64,000 bases of DNA. Origin: Bretschneidera sinensis (lineage: Eukaryota > Streptophyta > Magnoliopsida > Brassicales > Akaniaceae). The DNA is taken from the NCBI GenBank assembly GCA_023935145.1, contig CM043699.1, positions 131,820,536-131,884,535 on the forward strand, read 5' to 3'. Numbering within the stretch: position 1 is the first letter of the stretch; each line of letters starts with the position of its first letter. Below, one piece after another: positions 40,589 to 52,216 of this stretch. Position numbers and translations under genes: made by a program. The notes beneath the pieces are model-generated. The model saw only the letters and a program-made list of their open reading frames with translations. It searched no databases and had not been told where the DNA came from.

Positions 40589-42024
40589 TGGTTTTGGTGC
40601 AACATTGTGATTACCTTATGTTTGCATCATTGCATCAAGAAAGAAGTTTGCTATCCATAGATATGTGGGTCTGCTTTTGGGTTTTATCATACTTTTCCTT
40701 GTTCTTTTTTTGATTGGATTTTCCTTTTCGTTGTGTTGTCATATACTACATATCTTTCATTAATTCTTGCTCTTCTTCTTAGGCATGGAGTAAGCGAATC
40801 ACAATTTAATCAAGTTCTGAACATCGATAGCTGGAGCAGATCATAAAGGTTCTTCTGCAGGAGCATCTTTTCCCCCATCAAAATTGTGTTTAAAAAATAT
40901 TTTTCTATGTTTAATTTGCATAAATTTGGATTAATCCTTGTTGTTTCTAAGCACAGTTGGCACCTTACTGCCCCCAATTGTTTCTACATGCATTTGGGTT
41001 GTTGCTGCTGCTCATGACTAAAATTAAGTAGTGTTTCAGATTGAGATACAAGTGCACATTTTATTTATGAAAGCCGCTGATCTGCATTAAAATTCTTTAG
41101 TGATACTTGGTTCCTCACTTAAGCATGTATATATGTGTCGAGCACATATTTGGTCGAGTTGCCCTTAGGATCTGCTGACAGTGGTATTCAAGTTTTTTGT
41201 TCTTGTTCTTAAATAGTCAACTTCTTCTATTACAGGCCTACCAGCACCTGGGCGAGGTTGATGTTCCCAAATTCACTGTAATTGTGGCCCAGAAGAATCA
41301 CCTTACGAAGTTATTTCAAGCTAGTGGTCCTGAAAATGTCCCTCCAGGTCTGTTACTTCCTAGTGCTGTTTGTTTTATGTTTTACTTAGTTTCTGCTTCG
41401 TTCGTTTGCATCTCTCTCTCTCCAGTGACTGTTGTGGACACAAAAATCGTGCATCCAAGAAATTATGGTTTCTTCATGTGTGGACACACTGGATGATAGT
41501 AAGTTCTCATACTATAATTTTTAAGTCAAAAACCTCAAGATCGTCTAATTTATATATCTGGGCTGAGATATCATATTGGTATAAGTGCCATAAAGCAAAC
41601 CTGAAAAAAAAATTGCCTTTACTATCGACTATAATATTTTGTCATGGGATTTAATTTTATTAACTAATCTTGAGCATTTCTAGAGAAATAAATGCCTTAA
41701 TTAGGTTCATGGAACTGTTAATAGTTTCTGTGATACAGTTATGACAGTCTTAAGTGACTTTTTTTATATATCTATACTTGCAGAAACACAACATATACAT
41801 GAAGATAAGCCTATACAAATGTTATTATCCCTAATTCAAATTTCCTTAATGTTTTTTGCTGTAACAGAGAACTTCTAGGCCCGCACACTATCATGTCTTG
41901 CTTGATGAGATCTGTTTCTCTCCTGATGACTTGCAAAATCTTATCCACTCTCTATCATATGTGTAAGCTTTCAATCTCCATTTGCTTCTCATTTACATTG
42001 AAAGTAAGCAACCTTCTACTTAAC

Positions 42025-42144
42025 GGTATTATTTTAATTTTCACTTAATTCAGGTACCAAAGGAGTACAACTGCTATCTCAATTGGTATTATTTTAATTT
42101 TCACTTAATCCAGGTACCAAAGGAGTACAACTGCTATCTCAATT
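42025..42144 (+). repeat. 60-bp exact tandem duplication covering a PIWI micro-exon
   Basis: The unit at 42025-42084 is repeated at 42085-42144 with one difference (T at 42050, C at 42110). It holds an acceptor, the micro-exon coding YQRSTTAIS, and a donor. Using both copies would add 32 nt and break frame. Confidence 0.95.
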
Positions 42145-43044
42145 GGTAATTTTACTTATCATCTTTTACAAAGGACATTTGTGAGCAGCCATTTCACTAT
42201 TACTCCTCAGTGTCACTCGCATTGTTGTTTATATTCTTTTTCCCTGTGGCACCCATATGATATGCCCATCTTGCTGCCGCACAGATGGGGCAGTTTAAGA
42301 AGTTCGAGGATTTTTCAGAGACCTCTTCTGGGCAGAGAAGCTTCACATTGTCAGGGAGTGCCCCTATTCCAGAGCTTCCTAGGTTGCATGAGAAATTTGA
42401 AGGTTCAATGTTCTTCTGTTGAGTAGCTGTTGATAGTTCCTCGTAAATAATGCTAATTTTGGATAGATTTTCAAGTGTGTAGAAACTCGGGCAGCTAGGG
42501 ATACCAATATAGTCAAGCAAACCTCAAGTTATTATTTAGGTGGGGGTGGAGAAATAAGTAAATTTCTAAAGCAAAAATCTAATTTTGGACATAATTGATG
42601 ATCTAATGCAACATGGGTAGTCATTTTTGCTAACCGAAGACCTTATAAGGGAGTTCAGTCATTAAATTGATCTTTATTGTCCTCACCAGCAGGTAGTTGT
42701 TTGGATTGCTACCTGCTTAGCATAGAAATTATGTAATGATGTAAGGAGGGGTTTCTTTACTGTTTTAAGACCATTATGGCGTAAATCTTTGGTTTATTTC
42801 CTGCAGTTAACCACGATTGATAGTATTTATTTCTGCTCCTGTCAGTGTCTTTATCTCCTGAACTTTGTAAGGTTGTTTAAAGCTCAGTTTATAAGTGGTT
42901 CAAGTTTGCTATTTGTTGTCGAATCTATTACTTGGCTGTGGCCTTTTTCTTGCTCCATTTTTACCTAAAATAGTTTTTGGAAAATGGTTTTAATGTAAAA
43001 TGATATTTTCATTGCATTTTACTTAAATCATTTTACTGCAAAAT

Positions 43045-43800
43045 CTATCATTTAAAAAAAATTGACTTATATTAAGATTCAGTCTCCTGTTCATATTTTG
43101 TCGCCCAATTCTTCTTAATTCATATGTTATGTTAAAGAATTTCTTTTGTAATTCTTTACACAAGGATTTAGAAAATATCGGATCACCTCTTATACAAGAA
43201 AATTGTTGATAAAACTCCAAAATGGCATTTTTTTTACTTAAGTTTTTTTTTTTTCTCCTTATCCATCAAGAAAGACAAGAAAATTTCATGGTAGCAAACA
43301 TTCTCTACATTTTCTCTTAGATTTGAACCCATAGCTGATAGTAGAACTAGAATAGATATTTTCTGTTTTCTACTCACACGAGCTTATGTCCTTGCTTTTT
43401 TTTTTTTATCAATCTCTAATTCTAACCTTCTTCCCCAATCTGATATTATGGTGCTGGTATAGACCGAAATTCTGTTATCATCCAATTCTAATTGGTAATA
43501 GATAGAGGGGCTTTGCAATATTTGATTGATCACAATTCTGTATGTTTCGTTTACTATAGAAGTTCCAAGGGAATTCATTAGAGGAATGCTTTCAATAAAA
43601 ATTGTTTGTTCTTACATATTTTTACTGGTTTTTCAAATTAATCCCACGGATACATATAATTCAGAAGAATATGTGAATGATTCATATACATCATTTATTT
43701 CTTTTATCAACGGTTCTACCAATTGATATGTTTCCACGAGTAAATGAAATTCAAATTCTTGATCTATATCTTCAATTTTTGAAAATTTATGAAAAGTTTT
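43045..43800 (-). pseudogene. rpoB: Nuclear plastid DNA insertion: rpoB fragment (NUPT)
   Basis: Minus-strand frames give [108 protein letters not shown] and [10 protein letters not shown], in the order of the plastid RNA polymerase beta subunit (roughly residues 35-270). Stops replace a Trp (TGA at 43633-43635) and a Gln (TAA at 43612-43614), and long A-runs have shifted the frame. These C-to-T and G-to-A changes are usual for methylated plastid DNA in the nucleus. It does not function. The left end blurs near 43045. Confidence 0.95.
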
Positions 43801-46800
43801 TTACTTTAATTTTTTTTTACAAGTGTATGAAAAATGATATTTTTTTTTTTGTAAAAAAAGCTACTTTTCTACTTTCTTATTAAATCTATTTCCATTATTG
43901 CATCCCTAAATGTCTCTCATTATTTATTTTCTATATTTTTCTTCATTTATTTTCACATTTTAGTTAAACAAAAGAAATTTAACTGAAATTTATAATTATA
44001 CATGAACTATATTTTAGGAGAATTGAATTTTTCTTAATATTGCTCAAGTACTATTGTTGCTACTTTGGAAACCTCAATAGTAATATGTTTCTTCCAAGTC
44101 TTAAATTTTAACTCCTGATTTCTTTTATTTTCTCCTACTCTGGTTTTGCAATTGTGGGCTATAGTAATTGATCTTAAAAAACCAGGGACTAAAAAGATTT
44201 TTCTGAACTTTAGGAATTTGTTTTGTACCATTGGTCGCGAACGTGATGAATGCTTGATGTCTGAACCCGATATCAAAGTTCTGCCAATTGCCAAATATTG
44301 CCTATTGCCTATTGCCGCTGCTGCTGCTTTACTTGACCTATGAATTGATTCCAATAATTGTTGTTGCTTTAACTTCCTTGACTAACTCCCAACTGCATGC
44401 CTCCCTTAGTGTAAAGGTACTAATTGTGCCTAATCATCTCTTTCAGTGTTGCTTTTGCCTTTTCAAACCTTAAATTTGTTTCCACTTATAAGTGACTTCC
44501 TTAAGATAGTTGCACTACATCTTGTGGATTGATTTTAGGTCCAACATTCTTAAATGATGGTTTTTTTTTTAAAAAAAAATAAGAAAAAGTTGAATTTGTG
44601 TAAAAAAAATAACATTTATTTTAATAAACGTTAAACTAGTTTTAACTTCATAATTATTTTATTAAGAATTATTTCAAAAATCATTTTAATAGTCATAAAT
44701 TGAATGTCTAAGTTAAACAGTATCTAAACCGTGTGGAAGAGTTTAAGAAATGGTTTTTTGATTCTTATACTCTTTTACCAAAACTAAGTTAACACATTAA
44801 AAAAATGTTTCTAAAAATAATTAGAATATGAAAGAGTTTTTAAAAAATTGATTTTGTGTTAATTTTGCTAAACATAAAACAACTTTAATATTACAATTGA
44901 TTTATTATAAACTGTTTTAAAAGTCATTTTAATAATTATAAATTAAAACTACAAAAAGGTCAAATGATACGTAAGTGAATGCGATGGCTCTGGGACAACA
45001 ATAATGACAGGAATGGTGCTCTAAATTTGATCATCGACATGATCCGAAAAGAAAGGTTACAAAAATCAATTAAACGTTTGTTAAAAATAAATAAATTCAT
45101 TATAAATTACACTTCTCTTTACTAATATGCTTGGTATGTTTATTATTTATTTAATTAAATATTTGATTTTTATTAATGTTAAATTATTAAAATAATTATT
45201 TTTTATTCACCCCTTTTAAAACCTCAAAAAAAAAAAAACACAAACAGGGATTAGAATTTAAAGAGAGAAGGACTGTTTGTTATGGTCATACATCACAGGA
45301 CTGATGGCTTGGCACATGAAGGAATGAAGAAAGAAATTGAAAGCTAAAGATCAAATTGACGACAAGCGGACAAAAGGCGTTCTCACCAGAAATTGTTGAC
45401 GTTTTTCCTTTCCTTTGGATGTGCCAATTCATGGCTGAGCTCAGAAGGACGGCACACTCTTGGGAATCAGGTGCTTGAGAGGTCACCTGAAGTATGTTCT
45501 CTCAGCCAATCAGGCTTCTGATTCATGTCAAAGGGCAAAAATCATTACTCCAGAATTATTATGACACGTGGCATGAATCCAATGAAACGAGAGCACTCAC
45601 TTTTGGTGTATCAAACCAACCGCATCTCTCTCCATTTGGCTCACAAGACCTTTTTTGTGGGACCCATTGATTTCTGAAGGACTTCCATGGCAGGAGGCAA
45701 AAGATTTCTTGTGCCAAAATTAACCCCCTTTTTTTTATTTACTTGGTCCGATTCTTAAAAAAAATGAAAATTTACTTGGTCCCATGGACTGTTTTACCCT
45801 TTTCTATATTTCTCATTCTAAATCTCTGTTAGAAAATAAAAGACAAATTTACCCTCCTAATGATTTTACTTTTTCTTTTCCTTTTTATGCTGGATGATTC
45901 TACCAAGGCTTGTGAAGCATACTGAGAAGATTACCCATAAAAAGAAAGAAAAAAAAAGAAGAATATTATAAGAAAAAGAAAAACTTATTGAGGTTTGTGC
46001 TGCCATGTTTCTTTTATTTTTTTAATTTTAATTTTTTTTGCATGATATTTATGTAAGGTAGGTGGTATGAGTTTAATACATTGACACAGAATGACAGTCT
46101 CCCACCAAGCCATTCATTCATTTCTTGTCAATTTTTTAGTCATTGGACAATGAAATCTTTGAGAACCCCACACAATTAAATCAGACACAAATATGGTTAA
46201 AAAAATTCCAATGACTGGTTGCCACATCACAAGTTATAATTTTTGTGATAGGTCTTGAGACATGTAGGTTTTGTATTATCCAAACTATACAAAAAAAAAA
46301 TTTATATGCGGACTTCTCATGTGAGTAGTAAATTTGAACTATTAACTAGGGTTAGCTAATATGTCAAAAAATGTATCATCATGTTACTCGTGATGATAGT
46401 GAACATGTCGGGCTAATGGCTAAACTACATATTGAGTTTCATTTTGGTCTTTTTACTACTAATTGTACAATTTTACTATTTTACTATTCAAGTATTATAA
46501 TGTAGTTTCTTTCGGATTTAAAAATAGTCTCCTCTCTTTTTGTTTGTAATTTATTGTTTAAAATATTTATATTGAATAAATCATAAATTGTAGTGAATTT
46601 TTTCTCGTGAAAATCATATAACCTACTATTGATTCAGTCTACAACATCATTTAAAAGACTTACACTAAAATGTTTCGATATTTATATATTAAAATTAATA
46701 CACTTGACAAAAAAAGCTTATATTGAAACGTTTAAATAAAAAAATGTTAAAAGTAATACATTTGAGGAGAGGGGAAGATCCAATGAGACTTGACACGTAA

Positions 46801-47694
46801 TTAGAGAACAAATGTAACCCTAAATTTTACATGTATCAAACTTTACACTTTACATTATATTTTTCAAATTTCTTACATGGAAGTAACAAATAGAAGAGTC
46901 ATTTCAACAGGTAGGTTATTTCTGTAACTCTTTACCATCAGCTACTTCGCATTTCACAGCAGTGCGGTTGTCACGAGCGGTCAAGATTAAGGAGAATAAT
47001 TTCTCGTCGAGTAAATTGTCTCATTTTATAATTTTTTTTGAGTTATATTAATAATTTTAAATTTTTTTATTAATATCATTAATATAAATGTGAGTTAAAA
47101 AAATAATATTAATAATAAAAAAAATTAAAATTGCTTGTGAAGTTTTCTATCCAAATATTTTTCCCAGCGGAGTGGCCCTACCACTACTCCTTAATGTAGA
47201 GAATCAAAGACAAACCCGTTTCCTTTCTTATTTTCCGGATCTATGGGTCCCACTCCTCACACGATTTTCAAATCCAATGGTCCAAATCCCCCCACCAGCC
47301 AAATCTCCCTGGCGCCCTTTGACGATGACGATTTTTCGCACAAAACCAAATAAATAGATAAAATACTCTTGGGAAGATATTTTGTTGCTTGCAGTTACTA
47401 ATTTATACACTTTTGTTTCCTAAAGTATTAAAATGACGTATAATGGCCCCTGTTTTGGTATTGTTTTACTTTAACAAAATAATTGTATGTCAGGGTTATT
47501 ACAGTCATTTGCTGAGTCAGTACCGAGAAACCTAGTACTAGTATGGTATGTGTTCCATTGAAAATTCAAACCAAGTGGTCCACACCTCAGCGTTGCCACC
47601 CAAGTTCGCGGACTTTGCCGGTGATGATGATTTTTTATATTTTCTCAAAATTTAAATACAAAATTACAAAAAATATGTATACTGTGAGGAGGAA
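43801..47694. other. Spacer between NUPT and Copia element
   Basis: AT-rich spacer. Short ORFs at 44034-44354 (minus), 44146-44343 and 45286-45486 (minus) have no recognised features. No RNA gene is seen. Confidence 0.5.
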
Positions 47695-48070
47695 TTACGA
47701 GGTTCGGCAATTTGCCTACATCCCCGGGCAGAGACAGTTGATTTTGTATATTGAGGAGGAATTACAAAGAGAATGGAATTACAAAGAGAATGCTCACACT
47801 AGAAAGCAAACTACACCTCACTCTACACCTCACTCTTATGCTCTCTTCTCTTATTGATCATTCAGTTGCTCCCTCTATTTATACATGAAGGAGGGGAATC
47901 ATAGAGAGGAAAAAACAAGAGCCCATCACATGGGCTCATATCTTTTCCACCGAAAGGTGGATTGAACTCAACAATGGCTGCTAAGAGATAATGGCTGCTG
48001 GAAAGAGTCAACAATGGCTGCTGGAGAGAGAGTCAATAATAGCTGCTGCAGATTGAGCCAAAATCCAACA
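47695..48070 (-). repeat. 3' LTR of the Copia element, outer end truncated
   Basis: It matches 53035-53410 almost base for base. The 53 bases 52982-53034 have no counterpart. The purine tract AAGGTGGAGATT lies at 48071-48082 on the minus strand. Confidence 0.93.
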
Positions 48071-48154
48071 AATCTCCACCTTGGCGAAAATCTCATCGCC
48101 TACACAAATCAACTTCCTGCTAAGGCGTCCTAAGACGCTATACACCCTTGGTGT

Positions 48155-51100
48155 TCAATACTGCGAGATGTGGATCAAATCCAAACAGTGTTGGAACTTG
48201 ACCCCAGTAACGATCTTCGTTAACATGTCTGCTGGATTATCTGTTGTACCAATTTTCTGAAGTTCTATGTCCCCTTCTTCCAAAATCTCGCGAACAAAGT
48301 GGAAACGGACATCAATATGTTTAGTGCGAACGTGATGCACCTGATTCTTCGCCAAGTGGATTGCGCTCTGACTGTCACAATAGACGGTAACTTGTTCCTG
48401 CTCAACGCCAAGGTCTGCTACCAATCCATGTAACCAAATGGCTTCTTTGATGGCTTCTGTCACAGCCATGTACTCAGCTTCCGTAGTGGATAGCGCAATC
48501 GTGGACTGCAATGTAGAACGCCAACTTACTGGTCCTCCTGCCATAGTGAACACATAACCAGTAGTGGAACGACGTTTGTCGAGATCACCTGCATAATCAG
48601 AATCAACATAACCGACTACCAGATGATCGACTGCATCACTTCTCTTGAACTTCAGACCATGGTCCATGGTCCCCTGAATGTACCGTAGAATCCATCTGGC
48701 CGCATGCCAATGTGCCTTTCCTGGATTGTGCATGTATCTGCTCACCATGCTAACGGCCTGGGAGATATCAGGTCTCGTGCACACCATTGCATACATTAGG
48801 CTACCAACCAAATTTGCATAAGGGAATTTTGCCATGTAATCCTTATCTGAATCACTGCTGGGAGACTGCGCTGCACTGAGCTTGAAGTGCGGGGCCAACG
48901 GAGTGCTAACTGGTTTTGAGTTCTTGTCCAAGCCGAAACGCTGCAGAACTCGCCTCAGGTATTGCTTTTGAGTCAGGTGAACTGTGCCCTTCGCCCTGTC
49001 TCTGGTAATCTCCATGCCCAGAATTTTTCGTGCTTCTCCCAGGTCCTTCATCTCGAATTCTTGGCTCAACTTAGCCTTCAAACGATCTATCTCCACCTTG
49101 CTCTTAGATGCCACTAACATGTCATCGACATATAAGAGCAAATAGATGAAGGAACCATCTGCAAGGGTTCTGAAATATACGCAGTGATCGAACTGACTAC
49201 GCGTATAATTCAGATCTAACATGAAGCTATCGAACCGCTTGTACCACTGTCGGGGGGATTGCTTCAATCCATACAAAGATTTCTTCAGACTACAGACTAG
49301 TTTTTCCTTACCAACTTCTTTGAACCCATCTGGTTGAGACATATAAATATCCTCTTCCAGGTCACCATGGAGAAATGCTGTCTTCACATCAAGTTGTGCC
49401 AACTCGAGGTTAAACTGGGCCACCAAAGCTAGCAAAATGCGAATCGAAGAGTGTTTGACGACCGGAGAGAACACTTCATTGTAGTCGATTCCCTCCGTCT
49501 GAGCATAGCCCTTGGCTACCAGTCTAGCTTTGTAGCGTACTCCATCTCTGCTAGTTGGATCCTCCTTCTTGGTGAACACCCACTTACAGCCAATTACCTT
49601 TTGTTTCTTTGGAAGCGACACAAGCTCCCAAGTCTGATTCCTGTGAAGAGACTGCATCTCCTCATCCATAGCTATCTTCCAGTCAGCCCATTCAGTGGAC
49701 TGTGCAGCTGCTTTGTAAGTGGTGGGGATATCATCCCCAACTGTTGGTAGTGCATATGTGACGTAATCTTGTAGACGAGCTGGTTTAACTAGCTGTCTCC
49801 TTGGTCTGTTAACTGCAATAGATTCAAGCTGTAGTGGAGGTGCAGTGGTTGGGCTAGCATTATCGATATGTTGATTATCCACCTCTTCCTCATTTATGGC
49901 TGAATCATCTTCATATATTGGAGCCTCAAGCTCCACCTTCTGCGAATTCCTGGCTGATTCGCTGTTACTGCTGCTGCTTTCACTGGAGCCTTCATGCTTC
50001 TGTGGATGAAGCATTTCAGACTCGTTGAACTTTACATCTCTACTGACAATGATTTTCTTTGACTTAATGCACCAGAGTCTGTACCCCTTCACGCCTGTAC
50101 TAAAGCCCAAGAAATTTGCTTTCTTGGCTCTAGGGTCGAGCTTGTCTTCCTGAACATGATAATAGGCAGGACAACCAAAGATATGAAAAGAATCATAATC
50201 AGTAGCAGGAGTACCTTTCCACATTTCCATTGGTGTTTTTCTGCCATTTGCAGTTGCGGGCAATCGGTTGATCAGGTGGCTAGCATAAACCAAAGCTTCA
50301 GCCCAAAAATGTTTCCCAAGTCCAGCACTCAGAAGCATACACCGGACCTTATCCACCAAAGTCCGGTTCATTCGTTCTGCCACCCCATTCTGCTGCGGTG
50401 TCTTCCGCACGGTGAAATGTCTGACAATACCTTCTTTTCGGCATAAGTCAAAGAATGGATCCTCTGTGTATTCTCCTCCGTTGTCTGATCTGAGCCGCTT
50501 AATCTTTCTGCCAGTTTGGGTTTCCATCAATTTCTTCCAATTTTCGAAGATCTCCAATACTTTATTTTTGCGTTTCATCGTGTACACCCACACACGACGA
50601 GAGTAATCATCAACAAAAGTAACAAACCAGTGTCTACCGCCAATCGATGCTGTTCGGGATGGTCCCCAAACGTCGGTATGCACATAATCAAGAATTCCCT
50701 TCGTTCGATGAATTGCAGTGCCGAACTTGATCCTGGTTTGTTTTCCCATAACACAATGCTCGCAAAAAGATAACTTGCAAGTCTTGGCACCTTTGAGTAA
50801 ACCCTGCTTTGCTAGAATCTGCATGGACTTCTCCCCGGGATGACCCAGACGCATGTGCCAAAGTCTGGTCATGTCCGCATCAGTCTCGTCTAGCTTCTCA
50901 CAAACTGTGGAAGCTCCACCTCCAATGGTACTCCCTTGTAGGAAGTACAGGTTGCCATGCTTCATTCCCTTCATGACCACTAGAGCTCCCATTACCACCT
51001 TGAGAACTCCGGCTTCAATGCTGATTCTGAACCCTTTCGAGTCCAGAGCTCCGAGTGAGATGAGGTTCTTTCGCAAGTTTGGTACATACCGAACTTCTGT

Positions 51101-52216
51101 CAATGGCTTGATAGTTCCATCATGCAATTTCAAATGGATGGTGCCTATCCCCTTCGTCTTACAGGCAAAGTCGTTGCCCATAAGTACTGATCCACCGTCA
51201 ATCTCTGTGAATTCAGCAAACCATTCCCGGTTGGGACACATGTGATAGGTGCATCCGGAATCTAAGATCCACTTGTCATATTGGGACATGAGTGAAGATC
51301 CGGTGAAAGCAAAATCCTCTTCATCACTAGCTGTGTTGGCTGTGGAGGGTTTATCCTTCTGCTGCCCTTTTAACTGTGGGCAATCCTTCTTCCAGTGTCC
51401 CTTGTTGCGACAGTAGGAACACTCATCTTTGGCAGGTCTTCGTCTGTCTGATGGACCACGAGATCTGCTATGAGGCCTTGGTCGAGAATTTCTTCTATTC
51501 CCCTTGCTTGCAAGCTGTTTCGTTTCTGATCTGCCTCTAGCTGCAAAGGCTCCGCTGGAAGTATCTCTGTGTATCTGCTTGTCTATCCTGCGACACTCAT
51601 TGTTCTGAAGTACACTAGATACTTCGTCAAATTTAATCTTTTCTTTCCCGTACAACAGTGTGGTAATTAAGTGTTCATATGTGTCGGGCAAAGAATTTAA
51701 CAAAAGCAGAGCTTTATCTTCATCTTGAATTTCGACATCCAAGTTTTGCAAATCAGCTAACATTTTATTATAATTATTTAAATGTTCGGCCATAGATATA
51801 CCTTCACGAAACTGGAACCTGAAGAGCCTTTTTTTCAAGTAGAGGCGGCTCTCTATGCTCTTCGTCATGTACTTGTCCTCCAATTTTTTCCAGAGTACCT
51901 TCGCATTTGCCTCCTTCATCACGAAGTACTTCTGGTCCTTCATGAGGCAAAGTCGGATTGTGCTGCAGGCCTGGCGATTCACCTTTTCCCAGTCTGCATC
52001 GGTCATATCCTCAGGCTTCTTCTCCTCCAGGGCAATCTCCAAGTCTTGCTGGAACAAGACATCCCTCACTTCGCACTGCCACATGCCGAAGTTGTTCGTA
52101 CCATCAAACTTTTCCACCTCAAACTTTGCGTTGGATGCTGTATTCCTTCGCGATGAGCTGCTCGTTGTGGAGCTGCTCGGTGTGGTGGTATCTGTATTAT
52201 GCCTTTCTTCTGCCAT
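48155..52216 (-). CDS. Copia Gag-Pol polyprotein (1353 aa)
   Basis: One uninterrupted frame from ATG at 52216 to a stop about 85 bp before the 3' LTR. Order of domains (approximate residues): Gag 30-215 (LLLLNSLPDTYEHL); CCHC zinc knuckle about 265-280 (CSYCRNKGHWKKDC); aspartic protease about 315 (WILDSGCTYHMCP); GAG-pre-integrase HHCC about 450-495 (LWHMRLGHPG ... CEHCVMGK); integrase core with HTDVWG about 512, RSDNGGEY about 575 and the Glu in NGVAERMNR about 610; reverse transcriptase about 890-1130 (QLDVKTAFLHGDLEE, YLLLYVDDML); RNase H about 1200-1340 (DSDYAGD, STTEAEYMA, DSQSAIHLA). Integrase ahead of reverse transcriptase is the Copia order. All catalytic residues seen are intact, so it may still be active. 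Confidence 0.97.
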   Translation of the reverse strand: MAEERHNTDTTTPSSSTTSSSSRRNTASNAKFEVEKFDGTNNFGMWQCEVRDVLFQQDLEIALEEKKPEDMTDADWEKVNRQACSTIRLCLMKDQKYFVMKEANAKVLWKKLEDKYMTKSIESRLYLKKRLFRFQFREGISMAEHLNNYNKMLADLQNLDVEIQDEDKALLLLNSLPDTYEHLITTLLYGKEKIKFDEVSSVLQNNECRRIDKQIHRDTSSGAFAARGRSETKQLASKGNRRNSRPRPHSRSRGPSDRRRPAKDECSYCRNKGHWKKDCPQLKGQQKDKPSTANTASDEEDFAFTGSSLMSQYDKWILDSGCTYHMCPNREWFAEFTEIDGGSVLMGNDFACKTKGIGTIHLKLHDGTIKPLTEVRYVPNLRKNLISLGALDSKGFRISIEAGVLKVVMGALVVMKGMKHGNLYFLQGSTIGGGASTVCEKLDETDADMTRLWHMRLGHPGEKSMQILAKQGLLKGAKTCKLSFCEHCVMGKQTRIKFGTAIHRTKGILDYVHTDVWGPSRTASIGGRHWFVTFVDDYSRRVWVYTMKRKNKVLEIFENWKKLMETQTGRKIKRLRSDNGGEYTEDPFFDLCRKEGIVRHFTVRKTPQQNGVAERMNRTLVDKVRCMLLSAGLGKHFWAEALVYASHLINRLPATANGRKTPMEMWKGTPATDYDSFHIFGCPAYYHVQEDKLDPRAKKANFLGFSTGVKGYRLWCIKSKKIIVSRDVKFNESEMLHPQKHEGSSESSSSNSESARNSQKVELEAPIYEDDSAINEEEVDNQHIDNASPTTAPPLQLESIAVNRPRRQLVKPARLQDYVTYALPTVGDDIPTTYKAAAQSTEWADWKIAMDEEMQSLHRNQTWELVSLPKKQKVIGCKWVFTKKEDPTSRDGVRYKARLVAKGYAQTEGIDYNEVFSPVVKHSSIRILLALVAQFNLELAQLDVKTAFLHGDLEEDIYMSQPDGFKEVGKEKLVCSLKKSLYGLKQSPRQWYKRFDSFMLDLNYTRSQFDHCVYFRTLADGSFIYLLLYVDDMLVASKSKVEIDRLKAKLSQEFEMKDLGEARKILGMEITRDRAKGTVHLTQKQYLRRVLQRFGLDKNSKPVSTPLAPHFKLSAAQSPSSDSDKDYMAKFPYANLVGSLMYAMVCTRPDISQAVSMVSRYMHNPGKAHWHAARWILRYIQGTMDHGLKFKRSDAVDHLVVGYVDSDYAGDLDKRRSTTGYVFTMAGGPVSWRSTLQSTIALSTTEAEYMAVTEAIKEAIWLHGLVADLGVEQEQVTVYCDSQSAIHLAKNQVHHVRTKHIDVRFHFVREILEEGDIELQKIGTTDNPADMLTKIVTGVKFQHCLDLIHISQY

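Larger units (their letters stand above)
35740..42425 (+). pseudogene. ARGONAUTE pseudogene, AGO6-like (AGO4/6/9 clade)
   Basis: About 20 exon relics run in order from the N/DUF1785 region (GIGRKLIDRLHQTYSSEF) through PAZ (TTMILKPGPVIDFL), MID (ISCGRKKSI) and PIWI (ILGMDVSHGSPGQS) to ELPRLHEKFEGSMFFC. The end and QHLGEVDVPKFTVIVAQKNH point to AGO6. AGO6 loads 24-nt siRNAs in RNA-directed DNA methylation. Lesions: extra A near 35854; stop TAA at 36407-36409; missing base in the A-run 37394-37400; missing base near 38030; loss of half an exon near 38190-38215; PIWI second Asp is His (CAT 40784-40786); missing base near 40826 and near 41493; stop TGA in VAPI*YAHLAAAQ about 42258, whose acceptor AG is also lost. 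The N-terminal exon is absent. Not functional. Confidence 0.93.

Noticed and set aside
44034..44354. 106-codon minus-strand ORF near the NUPT as another organelle insert
   Set aside because: It does not match any plastid or mitochondrial protein I know; there is no support.
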